Positions 24,772 to 33,454 of a stretch of DNA of 45,656 nucleotides are shown here, one piece after another. The DNA lies in contig JANYIG010000341.1 of assembly GCA_025358765.1 (NCBI GenBank), forward strand, positions 1 through 45,656, written 5' to 3'. This DNA comes from Candidatus Kapaibacterium sp. (GTDB lineage: Bacteria; Bacteroidota; Ignavibacteria; Kapaibacteriales; UBA4661). A program made the translations under genes and the position numbers. Numbering within the stretch: the stretch's first letter is position 1; each line of letters opens with the position of its first letter. Under the pieces are notes generated by a model. The model made no database searches and was not told the DNA's origin. It saw only the letters and a list, made by a program, of their open reading frames with translations.

Positions 24772-27700
24772 TCACGCATCTGTGCTTGTTTTCAGCCGCT
24801 GCACAAAAAGAGGGAATTCCTCAAACATTATTGTCATTTCTGCAATCTTAAAGGAAACAGATTTCATGTACAAATCTTTTCCATAGTGTTCCAATTCTGT
24901 GACGTTGAATTGCTTGCCAAGTTGTATCAACCGTTCAGCAAATATCTCAATATCCGTATTGATCATCATTTGTTCAATGTTTTTCCATAAATCCATTACT
25001 TCACCTTCCAGCAATGTCAGGAGTTCGGGGGACATTGTAGGAACAGCAACGTTTCGATCGGCATCTGGCGTAATAGTAGGCGTTTTTATGATATGGTTGT
25101 TATTCGTTATCATTAACGACGGTGCAATTGCCAGTGGCGATGGAGCATAATCTGTGGTAATGAGTTGCTGGTCAAATGCTGTCATCACCTGGACATTATT
25201 GAACTGCACGATGAATGACGAACCCTTGCCAACTTCGCTTTCGAGCCTTATTGTACCATTCATCATTTCCGTCAGACGCTTGCAAATAGTCAGCCCTAAG
25301 CCCGTTCCCTCGTAACGGCGCGTGTCCTGACCTTCTTGCTGGCGAAATGGCTCAAAAATAAGCTCATACTGGTTTTCAGGAATGCCAATACCGCTATCAC
25401 TCACGGTAAAAGTCAAATCTACGACTTCATGCTCAACAGCCGCTTGTGAAGGAGCTTGCGACAGTATTTTCGTGCCATCGGAAAACCCTTCAGACGACTT
25501 GATATGGCGTGCGGCATTCGTAGCATCCACGCGGAGCTTGATAAAACCCTCGTCGGTAAATTTTACTGCATTGCCGAGTAAGTTGAGCAGGATTTGGCGC
25601 AAGCGAATTTCGTCTAACAGCAGCACCTCAGGTAGGTTTGGGCTGGCTTCGATGACGAATTCCAAATCTTTCTGCTGCGCCTTCACAAAAAACGTCTGCT
25701 GTAATTCGACAAAGAGCTTGTAAGGATTCACAGGCTCGTAGCGAATATCGAGGCGACCTGCCTCAATCTTCGAAATATCAAGAACGTCGTTGATAAGATT
25801 GAGCAAATTATTGGCGGCAACGCTGATGCCCTGAATATAACTATCAAGCATAAAATCGCCCACCTGTTCGCGCAAAATATCGGCAAAACCCAAAATGGCG
25901 TTCATCGGCGTACGAATCTCGTGCGAGATATTAGCAATAAACTCCGATTTTGTACGATTTGCGGCATCGGCGGCTTCTTTAGCCGCAATCATTTGATCCT
26001 CGAAATGCTTGCGTTCGGTCACATCCCGCGACACGACAAGGATACTGGCAGGATTATCGTGAGAATCGCGCAACAAAACGAATTGATTTTCCGTGATGAT
26101 GACTGTTCCTTCGTTATTTACCGATTCCATCTCTATCGTCGGCACAGGAATACCTTGCCGCAACGTCTTCAGCACATTCGCAAAATGTTCATGCTTGCTG
26201 AATGCCATAAACTCTTGCGTTGGGATATTCTTCAATTCACTTGGCAATGTAAAACCAAACATTTCGGCATGACGCTGATTCGCCGATAGTAAACGCCCCT
26301 CAAGGTCTATCAGCGAAACCGCATCGGGAGAGGCTTCTACGAGTTTGCGATACAGTTCTTCGCTGGTGCGGAGTCGCTCTTCAGCTACTTTGCGCTTGTT
26401 GATATTTTCCATACTCAACGCCACACCCCAAAAAGCACCGTGCTCATCGGTTACAGGGGTGTATTTAACGGCATACCAGACGTTGGTACCGCGGGGGCTT
26501 GTAAAGGCAACATCTTCAACAACGGTCTCGCCTTGGGCTGCTCGCTGAAACCACGCATCGTGTACTTGCAGCAATGCCGGCTGGATATAGTCGCGCATAT
26601 ATTCACCAACAAGAACATTACGACCGAATTGCCGACGAATACCATTCGCTGCGATGATATTGAACGCCAAAATTTCCTGCCTAACACCAAGCAAAATATA
26701 GGCATTATGGCTGCTATTAAAAAGAGCCGTGAGCTTGCGTTCCGAGAGTATGAGGTCTTCTACAGCACGCTTGCGAGCGGAAATATCAGCGAATGTTACG
26801 ACGAGACCGTCTCCAAGTTTAACAAGAGCAACGTAGAGCCAAAACGTTGTTTCGTTCAATACCCATGGATACTCGAATTGAATAGGCGTACCCGTTTCTA
26901 TCACCTGAACGTAGCGCTCAAATAACGCAGCCAGTGGGTTATCCGGGATTTCTCGCAAAAGCCGTTTGGTAATAAGCTCATTGCCCGAAACACCCAATAT
27001 CCGCTCTGCGGCAGGATTGATAAGTGTCCATTGGAAATCTACAATGACACCATTTGCAGACCGCACCGACACAAACGTCATAATGCCGTCCAGCGAAGAA
27101 TTGGTGATGCCGGAAAGTAGTGACCGTGTGCCGGAAAGGATATTTTTTGCAACGATGCTTTCGGTTACATCTTGCAAAAAACCAAGAATAATGTTTTTAC
27201 CGTCAATAGAATTGCTGCTGAGTACTCCGCCAATGCGAATATATTTGATTCTGCCATCTGTTGTGAGCAATCGGCACTCGACTGAAGATTTTACGGGAGA
27301 ATTTGCAGCAAGGTCGGTAAAAAATTGCCGTACATCGGACACATCCTGAACATGGAGAAGCTCCAGAAAGCCATCTTTGCTATGCACAAGCGACTCCGAG
27401 CTTCGCTCCGTAATCGTTAAAAAATACTCCGTCCAGCGCATCATGTTTGTAATGATATCAAGCTCGAAACCAGCCGTCTTACTCAGGTTTTGAACCTGCG
27501 TGAGCATGGACTGGCTTTCACCAAGCTGACGTTTGGTGCGGAGCCGCAGGCGATACCGACTATAAAGCGCTAATGCGAGTAGTGCCAAAAGCGATACGCC
27601 AATGACAATCGTGTACAACAGTAAAGTTTGGCGATGTTTATCGTTTTGTAAAAGCTGAATTTCTTTGTCTTTATGCTCACTATTGTACTGGGCTTGGAGC

Positions 27701-28851
27701 TGCTCAATACGGTAAGCGCTTGTCTCGCTGAAAATTGAGTCGCGCACTGCTACAGCTTGGCGGAACGCCCGTAAAGCACTGTCAGATTTACCCAAACCAG
27801 AATATGCCTCCGCGAGCAGTTCATATGCAGCTTTACGGTCATTCTTCGAGCTATTCGTAGATTGAGTAAGTGCCCGTTCGGCATACCGAAGCGATTCGGT
27901 GTACTTTTTTTGTTGGCAATAGACGGTTCCTATATCATACAACAACGAAGAAAACCCGTCATCATACCCCATCTCCCGCAACAACGCCAACGCTTGGAAA
28001 TAGTATTTCAACGCTGCTTTTTGTCGATTCGCGTCGTCTTGCAACCCCGCACCGCTGCGTAAACGCTGCACATCGCCCATACATGTCAACGCTTCGGCTT
28101 GCGTTTCTTTGTCGCCGGCTTCCAATGCGGCATGGTGTGATTTCTCTGCGAACTCTACCGCACGCTCATATTTGCCCGTTAGTTTATAGACCTCTGCAAT
28201 ATTATTGAATATCCTCCCCATTGGACCTTGTTGATTGCGTTGATGTTGGACAATATCAAGCCCTTTCAGCAAATATTCCAATGCAACTTCGTATTGCCCT
28301 TGGTCTCTGTACAGCTCACCGATATTGAGATACGGGCGCAACATTCCGATGCTATCTCCTATCTGCTCACGAAAACGGAGATGTTCGAGATGATACTGCA
28401 ATGCTTGGTCATATTTTCCACGTTTTTGGTACATCAATGCAATACCGTTGAGCGCCCTCCCCGCAAGGTCATTTTGATGCAATTCGTAGGCAAGTTCGCG
28501 CTGTTTGGTGTACGACTCTATCGCAGACTGTTCGTTGTCCATCTGACGATAAATATTGCCTAACGAAAAATAAGCGTTCACTATGCCTTGTTGGTCGTGT
28601 ATTTGCTGCGCCACCGACAACGCTCGTTGGGCATAACCAAGAGCCTTTTGAGGCTGAATACGCCAGAATTGCCACGCGAGCGCATCCAAGCAGCGTACGA
28701 GCGCCGTGTCCGATTGTGTAAACATGCGTGGTTGATTGTCGTACGAAGCAAGAATGGCTTGGAGAGAATCACGGGACGAGACGAGAATAGAATCACGGAC
28801 AGCAAATGCTGGTGCCGTCTGCAAAAGCAAAATGCAACAAAACACCATCAT
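24772..28851 (-). CDS. TPR-multi-PAS sensor histidine kinase with C-terminal HPt-like helical domain
   Basis: This ~1359-residue membrane kinase begins with a signal peptide (MMVFCCILLLQTAPAFA). Periplasmic TPRs cover ~60-390, then come the linker QYNSEHKDKEIQLLQNDK and one membrane helix (~410-435) ending in YSRYRLR. Four PAS-type domains follow (~450-960), then HisKA with NISHEIRTPMNA and HATPase_c (N-box LGNAVKFTD, G2 EGTGLGLTICKRL). The C-terminal ~90 residues are a helical bundle (LLEGEVMDLWKNIEQMM onward) resembling an HPt fold, but without a clear HPt phospho-His motif. No receiver domain is present, although HEIRTP kinases usually carry or partner one; the REC-first protein downstream could fill that place. 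ATG 28851 gives a clean signal peptide; a GTG at 28872 is the alternative. Confidence 0.86.
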   Translation of the reverse strand: MMVFCCILLLQTAPAFAVRDSILVSSRDSLQAILASYDNQPRMFTQSDTALVRCLDALAWQFWRIQPQKALGYAQRALSVAQQIHDQQGIVNAYFSLGNIYRQMDNEQSAIESYTKQRELAYELHQNDLAGRALNGIALMYQKRGKYDQALQYHLEHLRFREQIGDSIGMLRPYLNIGELYRDQGQYEVALEYLLKGLDIVQHQRNQQGPMGRIFNNIAEVYKLTGKYERAVEFAEKSHHAALEAGDKETQAEALTCMGDVQRLRSGAGLQDDANRQKAALKYYFQALALLREMGYDDGFSSLLYDIGTVYCQQKKYTESLRYAERALTQSTNSSKNDRKAAYELLAEAYSGLGKSDSALRAFRQAVAVRDSIFSETSAYRIEQLQAQYNSEHKDKEIQLLQNDKHRQTLLLYTIVIGVSLLALLALALYSRYRLRLRTKRQLGESQSMLTQVQNLSKTAGFELDIITNMMRWTEYFLTITERSSESLVHSKDGFLELLHVQDVSDVRQFFTDLAANSPVKSSVECRLLTTDGRIKYIRIGGVLSSNSIDGKNIILGFLQDVTESIVAKNILSGTRSLLSGITNSSLDGIMTFVSVRSANGVIVDFQWTLINPAAERILGVSGNELITKRLLREIPDNPLAALFERYVQVIETGTPIQFEYPWVLNETTFWLYVALVKLGDGLVVTFADISARKRAVEDLILSERKLTALFNSSHNAYILLGVRQEILAFNIIAANGIRRQFGRNVLVGEYMRDYIQPALLQVHDAWFQRAAQGETVVEDVAFTSPRGTNVWYAVKYTPVTDEHGAFWGVALSMENINKRKVAEERLRTSEELYRKLVEASPDAVSLIDLEGRLLSANQRHAEMFGFTLPSELKNIPTQEFMAFSKHEHFANVLKTLRQGIPVPTIEMESVNNEGTVIITENQFVLLRDSHDNPASILVVSRDVTERKHFEDQMIAAKEAADAANRTKSEFIANISHEIRTPMNAILGFADILREQVGDFMLDSYIQGISVAANNLLNLINDVLDISKIEAGRLDIRYEPVNPYKLFVELQQTFFVKAQQKDLEFVIEASPNLPEVLLLDEIRLRQILLNLLGNAVKFTDEGFIKLRVDATNAARHIKSSEGFSDGTKILSQAPSQAAVEHEVVDLTFTVSDSGIGIPENQYELIFEPFRQQEGQDTRRYEGTGLGLTICKRLTEMMNGTIRLESEVGKGSSFIVQFNNVQVMTAFDQQLITTDYAPSPLAIAPSLMITNNNHIIKTPTITPDADRNVAVPTMSPELLTLLEGEVMDLWKNIEQMMINTDIEIFAERLIQLGKQFNVTELEHYGKDLYMKSVSFKIAEMTIMFEEFPLFVQRLKTSTDA

Positions 28852-28943
28852 TCGCTGGGAGGGAGGTATCACGAATATGCGTTGAATAGTGTGCTATATC
28901 GTTAGCTTCGGCGCTGTGTGCCGCTTACGCTGGTGTGTGTGTG

Positions 28944-31022
28944 TCAAACGCCTTCAAAGGATGCTGTTCGATCGCTTTGTGATGCGCTTGGGAGTTCGAC
29001 TACGAACGTTGCACCCGACGGAAGCCCGTCGCCAAACTCGCTTTCGCACCAAACGCGCCCGTTCATCGCCTCGACAACGCGCTTGACAATGGATAACCCT
29101 AATCCTGACGAATGTTCGCCCGCCGTTGGCTGCGCCGACAGCCTTGCAAATTTACCAAACACTCTGCTTTTGTCTTCATCCGACAAGCCTGGACCTTCAT
29201 CTTTAACAAGTATCAAATAACAAGGGTCAGGCAGCAAGCCAGAACTGTGTTTCTTGTTGTTTGTTGTTTGTTCCTTGACTTCGACCCAAATATTTTTACC
29301 ACGCGGAGAATATTTGATAGCATTCGAGACAAGATTTTCTAACACTTCATAGAGTCGGGCTTCGTCCGCCAGAACAAGGGCTTCAGCTTCTGGTATCGTA
29401 GTCAAGAGCCGTATTTGTTTAGCAGCCGCCCAATCATCGTAGTTATGAACAATTTCATGAACGAGGTCTATCGCATTCACCGCAATCAACGACACCGCTA
29501 ATTGACCAGATTCAATCATCGTGATGTTGAGCAAATCATTCACCGTATCACGCATTCTAAGCGCTGTGCGTTCAATATCGCCAATACGTTTGCGGAGTTT
29601 TTCTGGTGAAATCTGATCTTGGTGATTCTTCATAACACCGGAAGCAAGCACAATGCTGGTCAGAGGATTTTTTAGGCTGTGTGCCGCAATACCCAAAAAC
29701 TCACTCTTCTCGTTGTTGAGCGTTTCTAACATAGCATTGTGTTCGCGGAGCGCTACGTTCGCGCTTTGAATCTCCATTGTCTGCGCCATAATCAACAATT
29801 GGCTTTGGACAATGCGCTCATTTGCTTTCTTTTTGACGGAATAGCGGTTCACAGCAATACCTAATAACATTGCCAAGAGAATCGTTCCGCCAAGAAGCGA
29901 ATTGCGTACAGTGTTATGAATCTCTGCATCTTTAGTAAGCAATACGATTTGCTGCTCTTTTTGAACACTCTCGTATTGTTCACGAATCTGGGCTATGCGT
30001 TGTTTTGTATCCTCGCTCATAAGTGTATCCCGCAACGCAATATATTGCTTGTAGAGCATGAAGGATGTACCGGAATCACCAAGCGCAGCATAGATTTCCG
30101 AGAGATTGCCAAGTACGTCCTGTTTCTGCGGACGAATCCCTATGCTATCTGCCAGAACTAACGCCCGCCATGCGAACTCTAATGCCTTGCTATTGTCACC
30201 CAAGCCTTTATAGCTCTTACCGATATTATTAAACGATTCACTTTGCCCTTGACTGTTACCAAATTCTTGCAGAAGACCAAGCGCTCGAAAGTGGTATTGA
30301 AGCGCTTCAGAATGTTTTCCACGCTCGGTATAAATTATACCGATATTATTCAACGATGACCACTTGTGCGACTTATCCCCGTTTTGCTCCATGAGCTTTA
30401 GGGATTTTGTATAATACTCCAATGCCCGATTGTCATTGTCTTGCTTGTGGTAGGCTTCTCCGATGTTATTCAGGGTGTACGCCTGCCTTTGTTTATCACC
30501 CGCAGCCTCGAATGCTTTTAATGCCTTGAAATAATACTCCAACGCAATATCGTACTTTTCTTGCGCTACGTAGATACTACCGATATTATTGGATGCTCTT
30601 GCAATACCCGCATTGTCAAGGAGTTCGTCAGATAGTTTGAGCGATTTAAAATACGATTCAATGGCAACTTCATAACGACCGCACTTATCATACGACATCC
30701 CCAAGATGTTGAATGACTGCGCTACGCCGCGTAAATCGCCTATAGATTCAGCAACAGCAAGAGCCTGTGCGGCATATGAGGTGGACTGTTCGGGGTTTTG
30801 CGTCCAATACGCAATAGCCAGATTGTTTAATGCGTGAACGGTTGCCGTATCGGTACAGGGTTCTTTCAACAATCCCTGCACCACAAATTCTAACGAATCC
30901 ACGACTCTGCCATGCGAACGAGGAAATGCCGATCGGGAAACTCCTTGAGCATGAGCAAACACAGCACCAAAACAAACGCTACACAATGCCGCAAACCAAT
31001 ACATTCTACAATAATATATCAT
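28944..31022 (-). CDS. TPR sensor histidine kinase
   Basis: This 692-residue protein has a signal peptide (~1-26, WFAALCSVCFGAVFAHAQ). At least six periplasmic TPRs cover ~60-340 (repeats like ALEYYFKALKAFEAAGDKQ and NNIGxxY). The linker REQYESVQKEQQIVLLTK leads into one membrane helix (NSLLGGTILLAMLLGIAVNRY) ending in N-R-Y. A coiled linker (QTMEIQSANVALREHN) precedes HisKA (FLGIAAHSLKNPLTS) and HATPase_c (SNAIKYSPRGK, DEGPGL, SSGLGLSIVKRV). No receiver is present. AGGA lies 6 bases before ATG 31022. The 275-base gap upstream has a TATATTTG -7-like site (31210-31203, minus), so it may have its own promoter. Confidence 0.88.
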   Translation of the reverse strand: MIYYCRMYWFAALCSVCFGAVFAHAQGVSRSAFPRSHGRVVDSLEFVVQGLLKEPCTDTATVHALNNLAIAYWTQNPEQSTSYAAQALAVAESIGDLRGVAQSFNILGMSYDKCGRYEVAIESYFKSLKLSDELLDNAGIARASNNIGSIYVAQEKYDIALEYYFKALKAFEAAGDKQRQAYTLNNIGEAYHKQDNDNRALEYYTKSLKLMEQNGDKSHKWSSLNNIGIIYTERGKHSEALQYHFRALGLLQEFGNSQGQSESFNNIGKSYKGLGDNSKALEFAWRALVLADSIGIRPQKQDVLGNLSEIYAALGDSGTSFMLYKQYIALRDTLMSEDTKQRIAQIREQYESVQKEQQIVLLTKDAEIHNTVRNSLLGGTILLAMLLGIAVNRYSVKKKANERIVQSQLLIMAQTMEIQSANVALREHNAMLETLNNEKSEFLGIAAHSLKNPLTSIVLASGVMKNHQDQISPEKLRKRIGDIERTALRMRDTVNDLLNITMIESGQLAVSLIAVNAIDLVHEIVHNYDDWAAAKQIRLLTTIPEAEALVLADEARLYEVLENLVSNAIKYSPRGKNIWVEVKEQTTNNKKHSSGLLPDPCYLILVKDEGPGLSDEDKSRVFGKFARLSAQPTAGEHSSGLGLSIVKRVVEAMNGRVWCESEFGDGLPSGATFVVELPSASQSDRTASFEGV

Positions 31023-31202
31023 TCAATCCTACTTACCCTCAAATGAGTTTTATTCTGTGCTATTTCCATTGCAGTAGGACTATCAATACACTGCCAATCC
31101 ATCGTAGTACTGATGGATGTACACGATTGCGCTGGATGACACAACAAGCCAGATGGATTATAATAAAAAGGGACAAGACCCCCACAACAACACTCCCAAT
31201 TT

Positions 31203-31210
31203 CAAATATA
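31203..31210 (-). promoter_or_regulatory. Possible -7 element of an internal promoter
   Basis: TATATTTG on the minus strand matches the TAnnTTTG -7 consensus, as in front of the tRNA-Ser. No TTTG was found at the expected -33 spacing. It would give a ~175-base leader for the kinase gene starting at 31022. The rest of this 275-base gap shows nothing recognisable. Confidence 0.35.
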
Positions 31211-31297
31211 TGAAAAGTAGAGGAGTTTTTGAAGAGATTCTCTCACATTATTGTATGATGATGCCGGAACATAGCTCGCTACCCGCTTGAATTCAAG

Positions 31298-33430
31298 TCA
31301 TATTTGAGCAGGCAGTTCTACAATAAATGTTGCTCCACGCCCAAGCTCGCTTTCGCACCAAACGTTGCCGCTCATCGCTTCTACCATTTTTTTTACAATA
31401 GAAAGCCCCAAGCCTGATGAATGCTCTCCCGCCGTTGGCTGCGCGGTCAATCGTGTAAATTTTTTAAATAATTTTAACTGGTCGTTCTCGCTCAACCCAG
31501 GACCTTCGTCCTGTATCTCCACGCGTACCAAACGAGCGTGATGAGCAACCGTAGGCGACTTTAATCGCTGCAACGTTTTGCCATCGCCCTCCTGACCGAT
31601 ATCACGCTCAGGCGTAGTGCTGTTTCCATCATCTAACACACGGATAAACACATTTTTTTTGGGCGGCGAATATTTTATAGCATTAGAAAGCAGGTTTTCC
31701 AGAATTTCCATCGTGAAGTTTTTATCCGCAGATGCAATCAACGAATCCCCGCTTGTTTCCACGTGAATCGTAATTTGCTTTTCTTCAGACTGAGGGCGGT
31801 AGTGCCGCACAACCATATCCACAAGCTGCGGAAGGTCAAACGGCATAATTGCAACATTCATTTTTCCTTGCTCAATGGCGTTGACATCCAACAAATTCGT
31901 CACCAAAGCGAACATTTGTTCGGTGAGTGTCCGCATATCACCAGAAAATTCGTGAATTTCCGCCGGCGACAGCGCTTCTGCACGCTCGTTGAGCAATTTG
32001 GCGAGCAACCGCATGTTCGAGAGCGGGTTTTTTAGGTCGTGCGCCACCATACCGAGGAAATCGTTTTTCTCAATATTAAGCTCTGCTAACTCATAGTTTT
32101 TGAGCGCCAAAGCATCGTTAAACTGCTGAAGTTCCGTGTTGGCAAGCTCGATTTCGGCTGCTTGGTCTTCCACAATGCGTTGCTGGCGCGTAAGTGCTTC
32201 GTTCAATTCCTTCAGCAACGCTTCCGACGTGCGCTTGTGGCGATAGCGATTGATTAAAAGCGCAACCAGTAGGAGTAACAATGCCGAACCCGCAATGAGG
32301 GAGTTTCGCAGCACCGACAATACGCTAATTTCTCGCTCCTGATGCTCGGTCTCCACCCTCGTTTGCAAATCGGCAATATTATGCTGCATTTCCGCCGAGA
32401 GAATCAAGTCCTTAAGGTCGGTGTATCGTTGGTATTGCTCCAATGCGGCTTTGTCATTGCCCATGACGGTATAAACCTCGGAAAGCGCTTTATAGCTATT
32501 CTTAAGTTCATTGCGAAAGGTGTTTTCAGAGGCAATTCGCACCGATTCGTGTACCCATGACAAAGCCGAATCAAATTGGTGCTGGTGCATTGCACACAAT
32601 CCAATATTGCAGAGTAATGCCGCCTCAAAACGATGGTTTCTCAGTTTCCGCGCAAGCGGGAGCGCTTGGCGATGGTATGTCAATGCCTCCGTGTACCGTT
32701 GTTGATGTTGATAGACAAGAGCCATGTTGAACCACGACCAAAAAATATTGGGGTCGTTCAACGATTGATACAGTGTTGCCGAACGTTCCAAATTTACCAG
32801 CGCCTCACTATACCGTCGTTCAGCTTGGTACGTAGCACCGATATTGGCAAGAACCGTTGCAATGCGCTCCGTATTGTTCAAACTTTGGTACAACACTAAT
32901 GATTTTTGATGATACTCCAATGCCTGCACATTCTTATCCTGTGCTTTATAGACCAAGCCTATAAGGTTCAAACACGAAGCACGACCAGCATTATCATCGT
33001 CGCTCTCGAATAGTTTTAATGCTTGAAATAGATTATCAAGCGCAAAATCATAACGTCCTTGATTTTCAAAGACTAATCCTATGTTGAGCAGGGAATACGC
33101 TAATGCAGAATTATCCCGTCGCTGTTTTGCGAGCGCCCGTGCTTGCATGGCATACAGAAGAGACGAGTCCGGCGAAAGGTACCGATACGCACGAGCAAGG
33201 TTGTTTAAAACAGCCGCACGATGCTCCAACGACGTTGTAGCAAGGATTTTTCGCAGTGAATCAACAGAAGCGGCGTTCTGTGCGAACACAGATTCTACGG
33301 TGAATAGGATGAAAAATAGTGCCCCACACAGAGTCCCACACACCACAGTACGACAATGCGTGAAGTTCTTCAGCGCTTCTTTGAGGAAGCTAAAAACAAT
33401 GGATGGTATGGTATCTGCTGGTGAATGCAT
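31298..33430 (-). CDS. TPR sensor histidine kinase
   Basis: This 710-residue protein has a long n-region then a signal sequence (~27-51, FFILFTVESVFAQ). Periplasmic TPRs cover ~60-350 (ALEYHQKSLVLYQSLNN, ALNLERS-like units). The linker ETEHQEREISVLSVLRN precedes one membrane helix (LIAGSALLLLLVALLINRYR). The coiled linker is VEDQAAEIELANTELQQFN. HisKA has DFLGMVAHDLKNPLSN and HATPase_c has SNAIKYSPPKK, DEGPGLSEND and SSGLGLSIVKKM. It is closely similar in layout to the kinase at 28944-31022, with the same input module and linker, so the two are paralogues. It starts 24 bases after the cyclase gene stop, placing it in one transcript with the cyclase. Confidence 0.88.
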   Translation of the reverse strand: MHSPADTIPSIVFSFLKEALKNFTHCRTVVCGTLCGALFFILFTVESVFAQNAASVDSLRKILATTSLEHRAAVLNNLARAYRYLSPDSSLLYAMQARALAKQRRDNSALAYSLLNIGLVFENQGRYDFALDNLFQALKLFESDDDNAGRASCLNLIGLVYKAQDKNVQALEYHQKSLVLYQSLNNTERIATVLANIGATYQAERRYSEALVNLERSATLYQSLNDPNIFWSWFNMALVYQHQQRYTEALTYHRQALPLARKLRNHRFEAALLCNIGLCAMHQHQFDSALSWVHESVRIASENTFRNELKNSYKALSEVYTVMGNDKAALEQYQRYTDLKDLILSAEMQHNIADLQTRVETEHQEREISVLSVLRNSLIAGSALLLLLVALLINRYRHKRTSEALLKELNEALTRQQRIVEDQAAEIELANTELQQFNDALALKNYELAELNIEKNDFLGMVAHDLKNPLSNMRLLAKLLNERAEALSPAEIHEFSGDMRTLTEQMFALVTNLLDVNAIEQGKMNVAIMPFDLPQLVDMVVRHYRPQSEEKQITIHVETSGDSLIASADKNFTMEILENLLSNAIKYSPPKKNVFIRVLDDGNSTTPERDIGQEGDGKTLQRLKSPTVAHHARLVRVEIQDEGPGLSENDQLKLFKKFTRLTAQPTAGEHSSGLGLSIVKKMVEAMSGNVWCESELGRGATFIVELPAQI

Positions 33431-33454
33431 TCGTTGTGATTGATATGATGCTGG

